NCBI GenBank assembly: GCA_947644185.1
Contig: CANRZC010000110.1
Coordinates: 1-7,383, forward strand
Length of the DNA: 7,383 bases
Direction of reading: 5' to 3'
Origin: an uncultured Acetatifactor sp.
GTDB lineage: Bacteria; Bacillota; Clostridia; Lachnospirales; Lachnospiraceae
Positions 1 through 6,576 of the stretch are shown piece by piece. Both the position numbers and the translations under genes were made by a program. How positions within the stretch are numbered: position 1 is the stretch's first letter; every line of letters starts with the position of its first letter. A model generated the notes under the pieces. It was given only the letters and a program-made list of their open reading frames with translations, did not search any database and was not told the DNA's origin.

Positions 1-54
1 GGCGGTGAGATGGTTCGCCGTATGATCAAGAAGCAGGAAGAGCAGATGAAATAA
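1..54 (+). CDS. 3' end of an unidentified gene (partial)
   Basis: The first 54 bases read as an open frame of 17 codons ending in TAA, with a very polar, basic tail (GGEMVRRMIKKQEEQMK). The start lies outside the window. The Lys/Arg/Glu/Gln-rich end looks like a charged C-terminal helix or the cytoplasmic tail of a larger protein, but this is too short to assign a family. That it is coding is supported by the terminator-like hairpin about 40 bp downstream and by the convergent gene beyond it. Function unknown. Confidence 0.6.
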   Translation, partial: GGEMVRRMIKKQEEQMK

Positions 55-91
55 GGTTCTCTTAAGTAGATAAAGACTTAGAGACAAAAGG

Positions 92-129
92 CTGCCATGG
101 CAATGATTGAAAAATCAGAGCCATGGCAG
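92..129. terminator. Bidirectional rho-independent terminator between convergent genes
   Basis: A perfect 10-bp inverted repeat (CTGCCATGGC at 92-101, GCCATGGCAG at 120-129) encloses a second 5-bp stem (TGATT 104-108, AATCA 113-117) capped by a GAAA tetraloop, with a 2x2 internal loop between the stems. On the plus strand the hairpin is followed by a pyrimidine/T-rich tract (TTTTCTTTCTTCTTTC from 130). On the minus strand it is followed by CCTTTTGTCTC. It sits between the stop of the plus-strand partial gene (54) and the stop of the minus-strand transaldolase (148), so it can serve both. The T tract is better on the plus strand. Confidence 0.85.
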
Positions 130-147
130 TTTTCTTTCTTCTTTCTC

Positions 148-801
148 TTACTCTCCAAATACAGCTCTGTAATCCGCCTGGAACTTTGTAATCCCTGCGT
201 CGGTGAGCGGGTGTTTCACCATCTGTTCGATAACAGCATAAGGCACTGTGGCAATGTCCGCCCCAGCCAGTGCACAGTCAGTCACATGGACAGGGTTGCG
301 CACGCTTGCTGCAATGATTTCTGTATCCAGATCTGTGATGGAAAAGATATCCGAAATCTCCCGAATCAGGTCCACCCCTCGCTGGCTAATGTCATCCAGA
401 CGTCCTAAAAAGGGAGAGACAAAGGCTGCGCCTGCCCGTGCGGCCAGCAATGCCTGGTTGGCTGTGAATATCAAGGTCACATTCACTTTGATGCCCTCAG
501 AGGACAGAACCTTACAGGCCTTTAAGCCCTCCACGGTCATGGGAATCTTTACCACCATATTGGGATGAATGGCGGCAATCTCCCTGCCCTCTTGAATCAT
601 ACCTGCAGCATCTGTGGTGGTGGCCTTCACCTCACCGCTGATAGGGCCGTCCACGATGGAGGCGATCTCCGCGATAACCTCCTCAAATACTCTGCCTTCC
701 TTTGCAATCAGAGAAGGGTTGGTGGTGACTCCGCAGATGACACCCATGTCATTTGCCTTTTTAATATCCTCCACTTTTGCTGTGTCAATGAAAAAACGCA
801 T
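148..801 (-). CDS. tal: Transaldolase, small MipB/TalC type (FSA-like subfamily)
   Basis: A 217-aa class I aldolase-fold enzyme, the usual length for the short transaldolase / fructose-6-phosphate aldolase (FSA) subfamily; it acts in the cytosol in the non-oxidative pentose phosphate pathway. Visible are Asp6 (FFIDTA), the GVTTNPSL segment (24-31), the Schiff-base lysine Lys85 in VVKIPMT, Thr109, and Arg134. Recalling the E. coli FSA sequence, its Gln59 and Tyr131 correspond here to Glu57 and Phe131, the transaldolase-type residues, so transaldolase is the better call (inference). The ATG at 801 is preceded by AAAGGAG (810-816) with 8-bp spacing. It appears monocistronic, with its own sigma-A promoter upstream and a hairpin terminator downstream. 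Confidence 0.93.
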   Translation of the reverse strand: MRFFIDTAKVEDIKKANDMGVICGVTTNPSLIAKEGRVFEEVIAEIASIVDGPISGEVKATTTDAAGMIQEGREIAAIHPNMVVKIPMTVEGLKACKVLSSEGIKVNVTLIFTANQALLAARAGAAFVSPFLGRLDDISQRGVDLIREISDIFSITDLDTEIIAASVRNPVHVTDCALAGADIATVPYAVIEQMVKHPLTDAGITKFQADYRAVFGE

Positions 802-862
802 AGCTGAATCTCCTTTCTTTCGCCTGGTGGATTACTGGTTTGGGATCTATGATCTAAGTTCT

Positions 863-891
863 ATTATAATATCTTTTAACTGATTCTTCAA
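863..891 (-). promoter_or_regulatory. Sigma-A-type promoter of the transaldolase gene
   Basis: On the minus strand a -35 box TTGAAG (886-891) is separated by exactly 17 bp from a consensus -10 box TATAAT (863-868). Transcription should start near 856, giving a leader of about 55 nt before the ATG at 801, with the AAAGGAG ribosome binding site inside it. One mismatch to the -35 consensus and none to the -10 suggests a strong constitutive-type promoter. Confidence 0.82.
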
Positions 892-925
892 TTGAAATCT
901 GTATATTCTATGGATTTTCCCTGGT

Positions 926-949
926 CCATGGGGCTTGCTTTGCCCATGG
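926..949. repeat. Inverted repeat in the divergent control region
   Basis: CCATGGG (926-932) and CCCATGG (943-949) form a 7-bp inverted repeat around a 10-nt spacer. The spacer contains the -35 hexamer of the candidate promoter for the mgtC-like gene, so a protein bound here could block that promoter. There is no T tract after either arm, so it does not look like a terminator. The role as an operator is inference. Confidence 0.4.
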
Positions 950-963
950 CTTCATGATAAGAT
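935..963 (+). promoter_or_regulatory. Candidate promoter of the mgtC-like gene
   Basis: TTGCTT (935-940), 17 bp, then TAAGAT (958-963) fits a sigma-A promoter with four of six matches in the -35 and five of six in the -10. The start would fall near 970, giving a leader of roughly 50 nt to the ATG at 1022. A 10-bp perfect palindrome ATGATATCAT (962-971) covers the end of the -10 box and the presumed start point, and the inverted repeat at 926-949 flanks the -35 box. Predicted by eye only. Confidence 0.5.
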
Positions 964-1021
964 GATATCATACATGCTCCGGGGCAGTACATAGACCCGC
1001 CTGGGCGAAGGAGGCGTACAA

Positions 1022-1717
1022 ATGACAGACAGACTATACCAGACTCTGCACGATATCACCTTTCTTTCCATCCTGATCCGGCTCTTCCTGGCCATGCTGT
1101 TAGGTGGCATCCTGGGCTATGGGCGGGAGAAGAAGCATCTGCCAGCAGGCTTTCGGACTTACATGGTAGTGTGCTTGGGCTCAGCCTTGGCCATGATGGT
1201 GGGCATCTATGTCACTGAGCTCACCGGTGCCGCGGACGCCAGCCGTATCGGTGCCCAGGTAGTCAGTGGCATCAGCTTCCTGGGAGCTGGCACTATCCTG
1301 GTCACCAGGCAGAATCAGGTCAAGGGATTGACCACGGCTGCAGGTCTCTGGGCTGTAGCCTGTATTGGGCTGGCCCTGGGCGCAGGCTTTTATGCGGGAG
1401 CTCTTATCTGCTTTGCCGCCCTCTGGATTTCGATCCAAATCCTGCGCTTCGTGGACAAACGGCTTCGGACCCATTCCAAGAATATCCCCATCTATGTAGA
1501 GTTTACCAAAGTCGCAGATCTCAGCGCCTTCATGACCTATGCAGGGTGTAATAACTGTGCCATCAGCAATCTGGAGATGACCCGCTCCAACCCTACGGAT
1601 CAAAATACCTCTGTCTCCGCCACCATGGTCCTACACTTTCCAGAGGCTACCTCCTATGCACAGGTGGTGGAAGTTTATGGAGCTTTGGACGGAATCCTCC
1701 TTATGAAAGCTCTCTGA
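1022..1717 (+). CDS. MgtC/SapB-family membrane protein
   Basis: A 231-aa protein with an N-terminal membrane domain of about five hydrophobic segments (roughly residues 14-34, 46-64, 77-95, 104-124, 125-143) and a soluble C-terminal domain (about 150-231), the arrangement of MgtC-type proteins. Family hallmarks are present in order: GYGREKKHLPAGFRTYMVV (32-50), the block around SRIGAQVVSGISFLGAGTI (74-92), and VKGLTTAAGLWAVACIG (100-116). In Salmonella, MgtC aids low-Mg2+ and intracellular survival and inhibits the F1Fo ATPase; roles in Firmicutes homologues are largely undefined, so no symbol is given. The start has AAGGAGG (1008-1014) with 7-bp spacing. It is divergent from the transaldolase. 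Its last 43 bp overlap the end of the convergent kinase gene, and no terminator is visible after it. Confidence 0.92.
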   Translation: MTDRLYQTLHDITFLSILIRLFLAMLLGGILGYGREKKHLPAGFRTYMVVCLGSALAMMVGIYVTELTGAADASRIGAQVVSGISFLGAGTILVTRQNQVKGLTTAAGLWAVACIGLALGAGFYAGALICFAALWISIQILRFVDKRLRTHSKNIPIYVEFTKVADLSAFMTYAGCNNCAISNLEMTRSNPTDQNTSVSATMVLHFPEATSYAQVVEVYGALDGILLMKAL

Positions 1718-2553
1718 GTTCCATTTGATCCATCACAGAGCCTGTCCAGCTTCTGGATAAGGCACTTCATGTCCGCAATGCGCTTCTGTGCATCCTCTTT
1801 TGTACAGGCTTTTAAAAGATGCCTTAATTTTCTCTCCAATCGCCGCTGTCCTCCAGCTGGCCAGGGATTCTCCTGCCCGCTTTTGTCATTCCGGTTGCTG
1901 GTGTACCGAAAGCCCAGATGCTTCTCCCCCACCATGGCCTCCAAAGTTTTGCCCAGCCCATACACATCGCAGGCTGCTGTCAAAAGCCCTGCCTCCTGCA
2001 GCTGTTCTGGCGGGGCAAAGCCCGGCGATCCTGCCCGGGACCTGACCTCTGTGGCCATGGAGCAGACACAGCCAAAATCAATCAGCTTTACTTTATCATT
2101 TTGGCCAATGATCACATTGGCTGGCTTCACATCCCGAAACAAAAGCCTCTGGGGAAGCTCATGGAGATACAAAAGGCCCTCTGCCAGCAAACGCCCCATC
2201 CGCACAGTCTGGAGTGGGGAAAAGCATTGATGTCGCAGCATTTCCTCCAGGCTGCAGCCCTCCACATACTCACGAAGCAATATGCCCAGCTCCGCCTCCC
2301 TCCAAAATGCCATAAATTCTGGAAACAATGGATGCCGAATTCCCTGTAAGACCTGTGCCTCCTGCCCCAGCATCTGGGCCTGCCAGCTGATCTTACAGGT
2401 ATATCTGCTGCCATTGGCAATATCCTCCACACAGTATACATCCGAAAAGGTCCCCTGGCCTAACAGCTCATGGCGCAGATAGCCTCGTCTTCCCAGCACT
2501 ACCTTGTCCAGATATTGTTCCCTGCCCCTGCGCTTCAGCTTCTCATATTCCAT
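1675..2553 (-). CDS. Hanks-type (eukaryotic-like) Ser/Thr protein kinase, soluble
   Basis: The 292-aa protein is essentially a single kinase domain with no membrane segment, PASTA repeats or other sensor, so it should be cytosolic. Numbered from the ATG: glycine loop LGQGTFSDVY (31-40), ATP-anchoring Lys54 (YTCKIS), helix-C Glu65, catalytic loop FRDVKPAN (139-146: Asp141, Lys143, Asn146), DFG (159-161), APPE (180-183) and helix-F Asp196. All catalytic residues are present, so activity is expected; the HRD His is replaced by Phe139. I place the start at ATG 2553, because GGAGG (2561-2565) is then 7 bp away; an upstream in-frame TTG at 2559 would be only 1 bp from it. It begins 37 bp after the rseP stop, so it is probably the last gene of the envelope operon. 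Its last 13 codons and stop are antisense to the mgtC-like gene. Substrates unknown. Confidence 0.9.
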   Translation of the reverse strand: MEYEKLKRRGREQYLDKVVLGRRGYLRHELLGQGTFSDVYCVEDIANGSRYTCKISWQAQMLGQEAQVLQGIRHPLFPEFMAFWREAELGILLREYVEGCSLEEMLRHQCFSPLQTVRMGRLLAEGLLYLHELPQRLLFRDVKPANVIIGQNDKVKLIDFGCVCSMATEVRSRAGSPGFAPPEQLQEAGLLTAACDVYGLGKTLEAMVGEKHLGFRYTSNRNDKSGQENPWPAGGQRRLERKLRHLLKACTKEDAQKRIADMKCLIQKLDRLCDGSNGTQRAFIRRIPSKAP

Positions 2554-2590
2554 ACACAAGCCTCCGTCCGTAGGATTTTCGAATCTATAT

Positions 2591-3658
2591 TCATTTCATA
2601 AAGATATTGGACAGATCATTAAAGAAGATAAACACCATCAGTACCATAAAGAACATCAGCCCCACAAAATGGACCATGCCCTCCTTCTCCGGTGGCACAG
2701 GCTTTCCCCGAATGACCTCCACCAGCAGGAATACCAGCCTGCCGCCGTCCAGGGCAGGCACAGGAAGAAGGTTCAATATTCCCAGGTTCACCGACAGCAT
2801 CAGCGTAATGTTCAACATGCTCAGCAGCACGCTCTGCCAGCCGTATTCCTTTGCCATGTCATAGGTCTTTCCCACCACATTCACAGCAATCCCCACAGGC
2901 CCTGCCACATCCTGGCGCGTCACCCGCCCTCTAAATATCATCCCCAGGCTTTTATAGGTAGCCTTCACGGAATACCGCATTTCATACCATGCGTATTTTA
3001 AGGTATCCACCCCTTTGGGCTGCACAAAATCAGCGTTCATTACGCCCAGCAGATATGTTCCCAGCTCCTGGTCATACTGGGGCGTGATACTGGCAGTATA
3101 TTTCTGGTTGTCACGCTCATAGACCACCTCCACGTCGCCGCCAGAATAGCTGGTCTGCATGTAAAGGGAGATTTCCTGATACAGCCGGAGCTTTTCACCA
3201 TTGATGGACAGGATCCGATCCCCGTCCTGAAGCCCTGCAGCCTGGGCGCCTCCGCCCTCTGCTACCTGGGCGGCAATAGGGTCACGGATTGCAATGATGT
3301 CCTTCATATTTACCATGACAAAGGCAATGATGAATGCCAGAATAAAATTGAAGATAGGTCCTGCCACCACCGTAGAAATCCTGCCCCACACGCTGGCTTT
3401 CAGGAAAGAGCCCTCACTCTCCTCCCCCTCCTTCGCCATCAGCCCATCCTCGCCCTCAAACATACAGGCACCTCCGATAGGAAAGAGCTTCAGGGAATAT
3501 TTGGTCCCTTTCTTCTGAAAAGACCAGAGGGTAGGTCCCATGCCTATGGCGAACTCCACCACATGGATGCCATTGGCCTTCGCCAGTAGGAAATGTCCGA
3601 ATTCATGGGCTATCACCACCACCCCAAATATCACAATAAATAAAATCAAAGTCATCAT
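2591..3658 (-). CDS. rseP: RseP-type site-2 intramembrane zinc metalloprotease
   Basis: A 355-aa membrane protease of the S2P family (RseP, called RasP in Bacillus) that cleaves transmembrane segments of substrates such as anti-sigma factors and leftover signal peptides. The first membrane helix carries the zinc motif HEFGH (18-22). A second helix lies at about 98-117, a single PDZ domain follows (about 125-195, with AGLQDGDRILSING at 141-154), and the C-terminal helices hold the third ligand in NLLPVPALDGGR (296-307, Asp304). Length and single PDZ match Gram-positive homologues; E. coli RseP has two PDZ domains. The ATG at 3658 is 6 bp after the dxr stop, and its GGAAGGA ribosome binding site (3670-3676) lies within the last dxr codons at a longish 11-bp spacing, suggesting translational coupling. 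Confidence 0.96.
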   Translation of the reverse strand: MMTLILFIVIFGVVVIAHEFGHFLLAKANGIHVVEFAIGMGPTLWSFQKKGTKYSLKLFPIGGACMFEGEDGLMAKEGEESEGSFLKASVWGRISTVVAGPIFNFILAFIIAFVMVNMKDIIAIRDPIAAQVAEGGGAQAAGLQDGDRILSINGEKLRLYQEISLYMQTSYSGGDVEVVYERDNQKYTASITPQYDQELGTYLLGVMNADFVQPKGVDTLKYAWYEMRYSVKATYKSLGMIFRGRVTRQDVAGPVGIAVNVVGKTYDMAKEYGWQSVLLSMLNITLMLSVNLGILNLLPVPALDGGRLVFLLVEVIRGKPVPPEKEGMVHFVGLMFFMVLMVFIFFNDLSNIFMK

Positions 3659-3664
3659 TTTTAT

Positions 3665-4876
3665 CTAAATCCTTCCTGAACCATATTTCACTTTCGCTTG
3701 CCGCTGTAAGGCACAACAGGCCTCCTGTTCTACCTCCAAAATTTCCTCCACATTGGGATCCGCAATGACCTTATGCTGCTCCATGGTCTCACCGATCAGC
3801 TCAGCAATTCCCAAATAAGGCAGCTCCCCCTTTAAGAACAGCTCCACCGCCTTCTCATTGGCTGCATTATATACCGTAGGCATGCTTCCCCCTGTCTCTG
3901 CTGCCTGGTAAGCCAGCGCTAACCCCGGAAAAGTATCCGTGTCCGGCTTTTCAAAGGTGAGCTGTCCCAGTGCAAACAGATCCACTCTCCTGCCCGCCAT
4001 AGGCCTGCGCTCCGGGTAAAAAAGCGCATATTGAATGGGGAGCTTCATATCTGGCACACCCATCTGGGCAATGATGGCTCCATCCACATACTGCACTGCG
4101 GAGTGAATGATACTCTGCGGATGGATCACCACCTGAATCTGATGGAGTTCTACCCCAAACAACCATTTTGCCTCCATGACCTCCAATCCCTTGTTCACCA
4201 GCGTAGAGGAGTCAATGGTAACCTTGTGCCCCATGGTCCAGTTGGGGTGCTTCAGGGCGTCCTGTGCCCGCATATTCTCTAATTCCTTTTTGGTCTTTCC
4301 CCGGAACGGACCGCCTGATGCTGTCAGCAGGATCTTCTCAATGCCAATTTCCCCATACAGTTTTGTCCGCTTTCCGTCTCTGCCCACCAGCTCTCCGTTC
4401 AGAGATTGGAATATGGCACTGTGTTCACTGTCCACAGGCAAAATGGATACCCCATATTGGTCGGCCAAAGGCATAATAATATGCCCTGCAGTCACCAGCG
4501 TCTCCTTGTTGGCCAGCGCAATGTCCTTACCTGCCTGGATGGCTGCAATGGTAGGCCTAATACCAATCATACCCACAATGGCTGTGACCAATACCTGACT
4601 CTCCTGCATAACTGCAATTTCCAGCAATCCCTCCATGCCTGCCAGGATCTCCACATCCAGATCCGCCACCCTGACACGCAGATCTGCTGCCGCCTCTTCT
4701 GACCACATGCACGCCTTCACAGGATGGAACTCCCTGATCTGTGCCTCCATTTTTTCTACGCTGCTGCCCGCTGCCAGCCCTACTACCTGTAAGTCCGAGT
4801 TGTTCCGCAGGATTTCCAGGGTCTGAGTCCCAATGGAACCGGTAGAGCCCAATATCGCTATCTTTTTCCTCGTCAT
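3665..4876 (-). CDS. dxr: 1-deoxy-D-xylulose 5-phosphate reductoisomerase (MEP pathway)
   Basis: This 403-aa cytosolic enzyme converts DXP to 2-C-methyl-D-erythritol 4-phosphate with NADPH and a divalent metal, the first committed step of the MEP isoprenoid pathway. Seen in order: NADPH-binding GSTGSIG (10-16), ANKETLV (122-128), metal ligands in PVDSEHSAIFQ (147-157: Asp149, Glu151) plus Glu232 in LVNKGLEVMEA, the substrate segment TASGGPFRG (185-193), and HPNWTMGHK (210-218) of the flexible loop; NAANEKAV is at 337-344. Full length, with no missing catalytic residue. AAAGG (4883-4887) precedes the ATG by 6 bp, and the gene begins 28 bp after cdsA. Its product feeds the prenyl diphosphates used by UppS, encoded two genes upstream. 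Confidence 0.98.
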   Translation of the reverse strand: MTRKKIAILGSTGSIGTQTLEILRNNSDLQVVGLAAGSSVEKMEAQIREFHPVKACMWSEEAAADLRVRVADLDVEILAGMEGLLEIAVMQESQVLVTAIVGMIGIRPTIAAIQAGKDIALANKETLVTAGHIIMPLADQYGVSILPVDSEHSAIFQSLNGELVGRDGKRTKLYGEIGIEKILLTASGGPFRGKTKKELENMRAQDALKHPNWTMGHKVTIDSSTLVNKGLEVMEAKWLFGVELHQIQVVIHPQSIIHSAVQYVDGAIIAQMGVPDMKLPIQYALFYPERRPMAGRRVDLFALGQLTFEKPDTDTFPGLALAYQAAETGGSMPTVYNAANEKAVELFLKGELPYLGIAELIGETMEQHKVIADPNVEEILEVEQEACCALQRQAKVKYGSGRI

Positions 4877-4904
4877 AATATGCCTTTCCTACCTTATCTC
4901 CGTC

Positions 4905-5744
4905 TCAAAGCAGCATGAGAACTGTCAAAAAATAAGTCATGGGAGCCGTTACTATCATGCTGTCAAACCTGTCCATAATACCCCCATGTCCAGGTATCAG
5001 CTTGCCATAGTCCTTGATATCGTGATTCCGCTTAATTGCAGAGGCTGCCAAATCCCCCACCATACTCATAATTGCACCTACGCCACAGATGATCCCAATC
5101 ACCCAGGCAATACTTTTCTCTGGAAAGGCCTTCTCCACAAAAAAGTATCCGTACAGTCCCCCTATTAACGCCGCTCCCAGCACACCGCCGATACAGCCCT
5201 CCAGAGATTTCTTTGGGCTCAGCGCCGGGAAAATCTTCTTCCTGCCTATGAGCTTTCCCACCGCATAGGCACAGGTGTCACATCCCCAGGAGCTGATGAG
5301 AATCATCCATACTGTATAGAGGCCCTGAGGCGCCATCCTGGTCTGGTAGACAAAGGAAAGGAGCACTGGCCCATAGAGATAGGAGAACACCGCCACCACT
5401 ACCTGATTTGCATGATATCTGGGAAATGTGATCACATAGAGGAACATCATGGCCAGAAAAGTGCCCACAATCCCCATCAGGAGAAAGGTATCCTCTCCCA
5501 CAAAATGTAGTAGCAGATAATAGCAGACGATTCCTGCCATTCCCACCCATTCCAGCCCGTTGGGCATAGAAAATTTCTGCCCCTTTCCCATGGGTCCAGC
5601 GCATTTCAGCGCTTTGGTCAGCTCTCGAAAGGCCACCAGTGAGACCACACACAAAATTCCAGCCAGCAGCCCACCACCATAGCTCATGGAGCCTATCGCA
5701 ATGGCCAACAATACCACTCCGCTTGCCAATCTGGTCCAAAACAT
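4905..5744 (-). CDS. cdsA: Phosphatidate cytidylyltransferase (CDP-diacylglycerol synthase)
   Basis: A 279-aa integral membrane enzyme that makes CDP-diacylglycerol from phosphatidate and CTP, the branch point for bacterial phospholipids. Many hydrophobic segments run along the protein (about 7-38, 65-80, 86-106, 113-132, 141-152, 183-201, 212-232, 262-279). The C-terminal family signature matches completely at 235-259: SAIKR, four residues, KD, then LIPGHGGIMDR. DTCAYAVGKLIGRKK (156-170) and SPKKSLEG (176-183) are further conserved blocks. The ATG at 5744 follows AAGGGGG at about 8 bp. It lies 26 bp after the uppS stop and 28 bp before dxr, consistent with one transcript. Confidence 0.97.
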   Translation of the reverse strand: MFWTRLASGVVLLAIAIGSMSYGGGLLAGILCVVSLVAFRELTKALKCAGPMGKGQKFSMPNGLEWVGMAGIVCYYLLLHFVGEDTFLLMGIVGTFLAMMFLYVITFPRYHANQVVVAVFSYLYGPVLLSFVYQTRMAPQGLYTVWMILISSWGCDTCAYAVGKLIGRKKIFPALSPKKSLEGCIGGVLGAALIGGLYGYFFVEKAFPEKSIAWVIGIICGVGAIMSMVGDLAASAIKRNHDIKDYGKLIPGHGGIMDRFDSMIVTAPMTYFLTVLMLL

Positions 5745-5770
5745 ACTTTATCCCCCTTATTGCCTACCTA

Positions 5771-6490
5771 TCAGCTATTCTTTAGTCCGCCATACTTTCT
5801 GTCTCTATGATTATATGCCTCCACAGCTTTTATCAATTCTTCTTTGGTAAAATCTGGCCATAGAACCGGCGTAAAATAAAACTCTGTATAAGCCAGCTGC
5901 CAAAGCAGAAAATTGGAGATCCTCTGCTCGTTACAGGTGCGTATCAGCAGGTCTGGCTCTGGAAGCCCTGCTGTATCCAGGAAATCGCTCACAGTCTTCT
6001 CCGTAATCTCCTCCGGTCGAAGCTTTCCTTCTGTGACTGCTGTGGCTATTTTTCGAGATGCCCTGACAATTTCATCTCTGCCTCCATAATTGATGCCGAT
6101 CTGGAAATGCAGCCCATCATTGTGTTTCGTAGCCTCTTCCAGCTCCTGGATCCGAATTCTGATATCCTCGTCAAGTCTAGTCTTGTCTCCCAGCACTTTA
6201 ACGCACATGCGGTTCTTCTCCGCTGTCTTCAGGCAAGTCTTCATATAGTTGCGAAGCAGCTTCATCAGTGCATCCACCTCATCCTGAGGCCGATTCCAAT
6301 TCTCTGTGGAAAACGCATACACCGTCAAATACTGGATTCCCATGCGGTAAGCATCCTCACAGATGGTTTCCACGGTTTTTGCCCCCTGTACATGGCCATA
6401 GTTGCGAGGCATCCCCTTGCCCCGGGCCCATCTGCCATTTCCATCCAAAATAATCGCCACATGACGCGGCATGATCAATTCCTCACTCAT
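5771..6490 (-). CDS. uppS: Undecaprenyl diphosphate synthase (cis-prenyltransferase)
   Basis: A 239-aa enzyme that elongates farnesyl diphosphate with isopentenyl diphosphate to the C55 carrier for peptidoglycan and other wall polymers. Hallmarks: catalytic Asp16 in ILDGNGRWA, YGHVQGAK (31-38), YAFSTENWNRP (58-68), NYGGRDEI (134-141) and the C-terminal RISNFLLWQLAYTEFYF block (190-206), then WPDF. Oddity: the normally TGGE/TSGE segment reads TCNE (185-188), replacing a near-invariant Gly with Asn187. The frame extends to an upstream ATG at 6517, but the AAGGAGG (6504-6510) and GAAGGG (6497-6502) lie between the two, so I choose the ATG at 6490. It is separated from frr by a longer spacer than the other genes and followed by cdsA after 26 bp. 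Confidence 0.95.
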   Translation of the reverse strand: MSEELIMPRHVAIILDGNGRWARGKGMPRNYGHVQGAKTVETICEDAYRMGIQYLTVYAFSTENWNRPQDEVDALMKLLRNYMKTCLKTAEKNRMCVKVLGDKTRLDEDIRIRIQELEEATKHNDGLHFQIGINYGGRDEIVRASRKIATAVTEGKLRPEEITEKTVSDFLDTAGLPEPDLLIRTCNEQRISNFLLWQLAYTEFYFTPVLWPDFTKEELIKAVEAYNHRDRKYGGLKNS

Positions 6491-6530
6491 GTCAAGCCCT
6501 TCGCCTCCTTGCCCCATACCCCCGGCATTT

Positions 6531-6564
6531 GTTATATCGTCCGTTTTTAGTTATATTACCGTTT
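6531..6564. repeat. Short direct repeat upstream of uppS
   Basis: Two near-identical AT-rich units lie 19 bp apart: GTTATATCGTCCGTTT (6531-6546) and GTTATATTACCGTTT (6550-6564), plus-strand reading. In the direction of uppS transcription each reads AAACGG, 3 or 4 bases, then TATAAC. The TATAAC ends resemble -10 boxes, but I could not find a well-placed -35 for either: the nearest, TTGCTT, is only 15 bp from the first. They may be a tandem protein-binding site or a weak internal promoter region. Confidence 0.35.
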
Positions 6565-6576
6565 ACAGCAAAGCAA

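Noticed and set aside
892..920. Plus-strand TTGAAA as a -35 box for the mgtC-like gene
   Set aside because: At 17 bp spacing the -10 would be TTTTCC, which is not acceptable; the promoter at 935-963 fits better.
1181..1603. 140-codon minus-strand open frame inside the mgtC-like gene
   Set aside because: The plus-strand frame shows all MgtC family motifs; the antisense frame shows none and has no convincing ribosome binding site.
2554..2559. TTG start six bases upstream of the kinase ATG
   Set aside because: It would leave only one base between GGAGG and the start codon, whereas the ATG at 2553 has an ideal 7-bp spacing.
2504..3001. 165-codon plus-strand open frame
   Set aside because: It lies antisense to rseP, is His/Gln-rich with low-complexity composition, and has no recognisable domain. 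It is a shadow of the rseP reading frame.
4176..4598. 140-codon plus-strand open frame
   Set aside because: It is opposite the most conserved part of dxr and its translation resembles no family.
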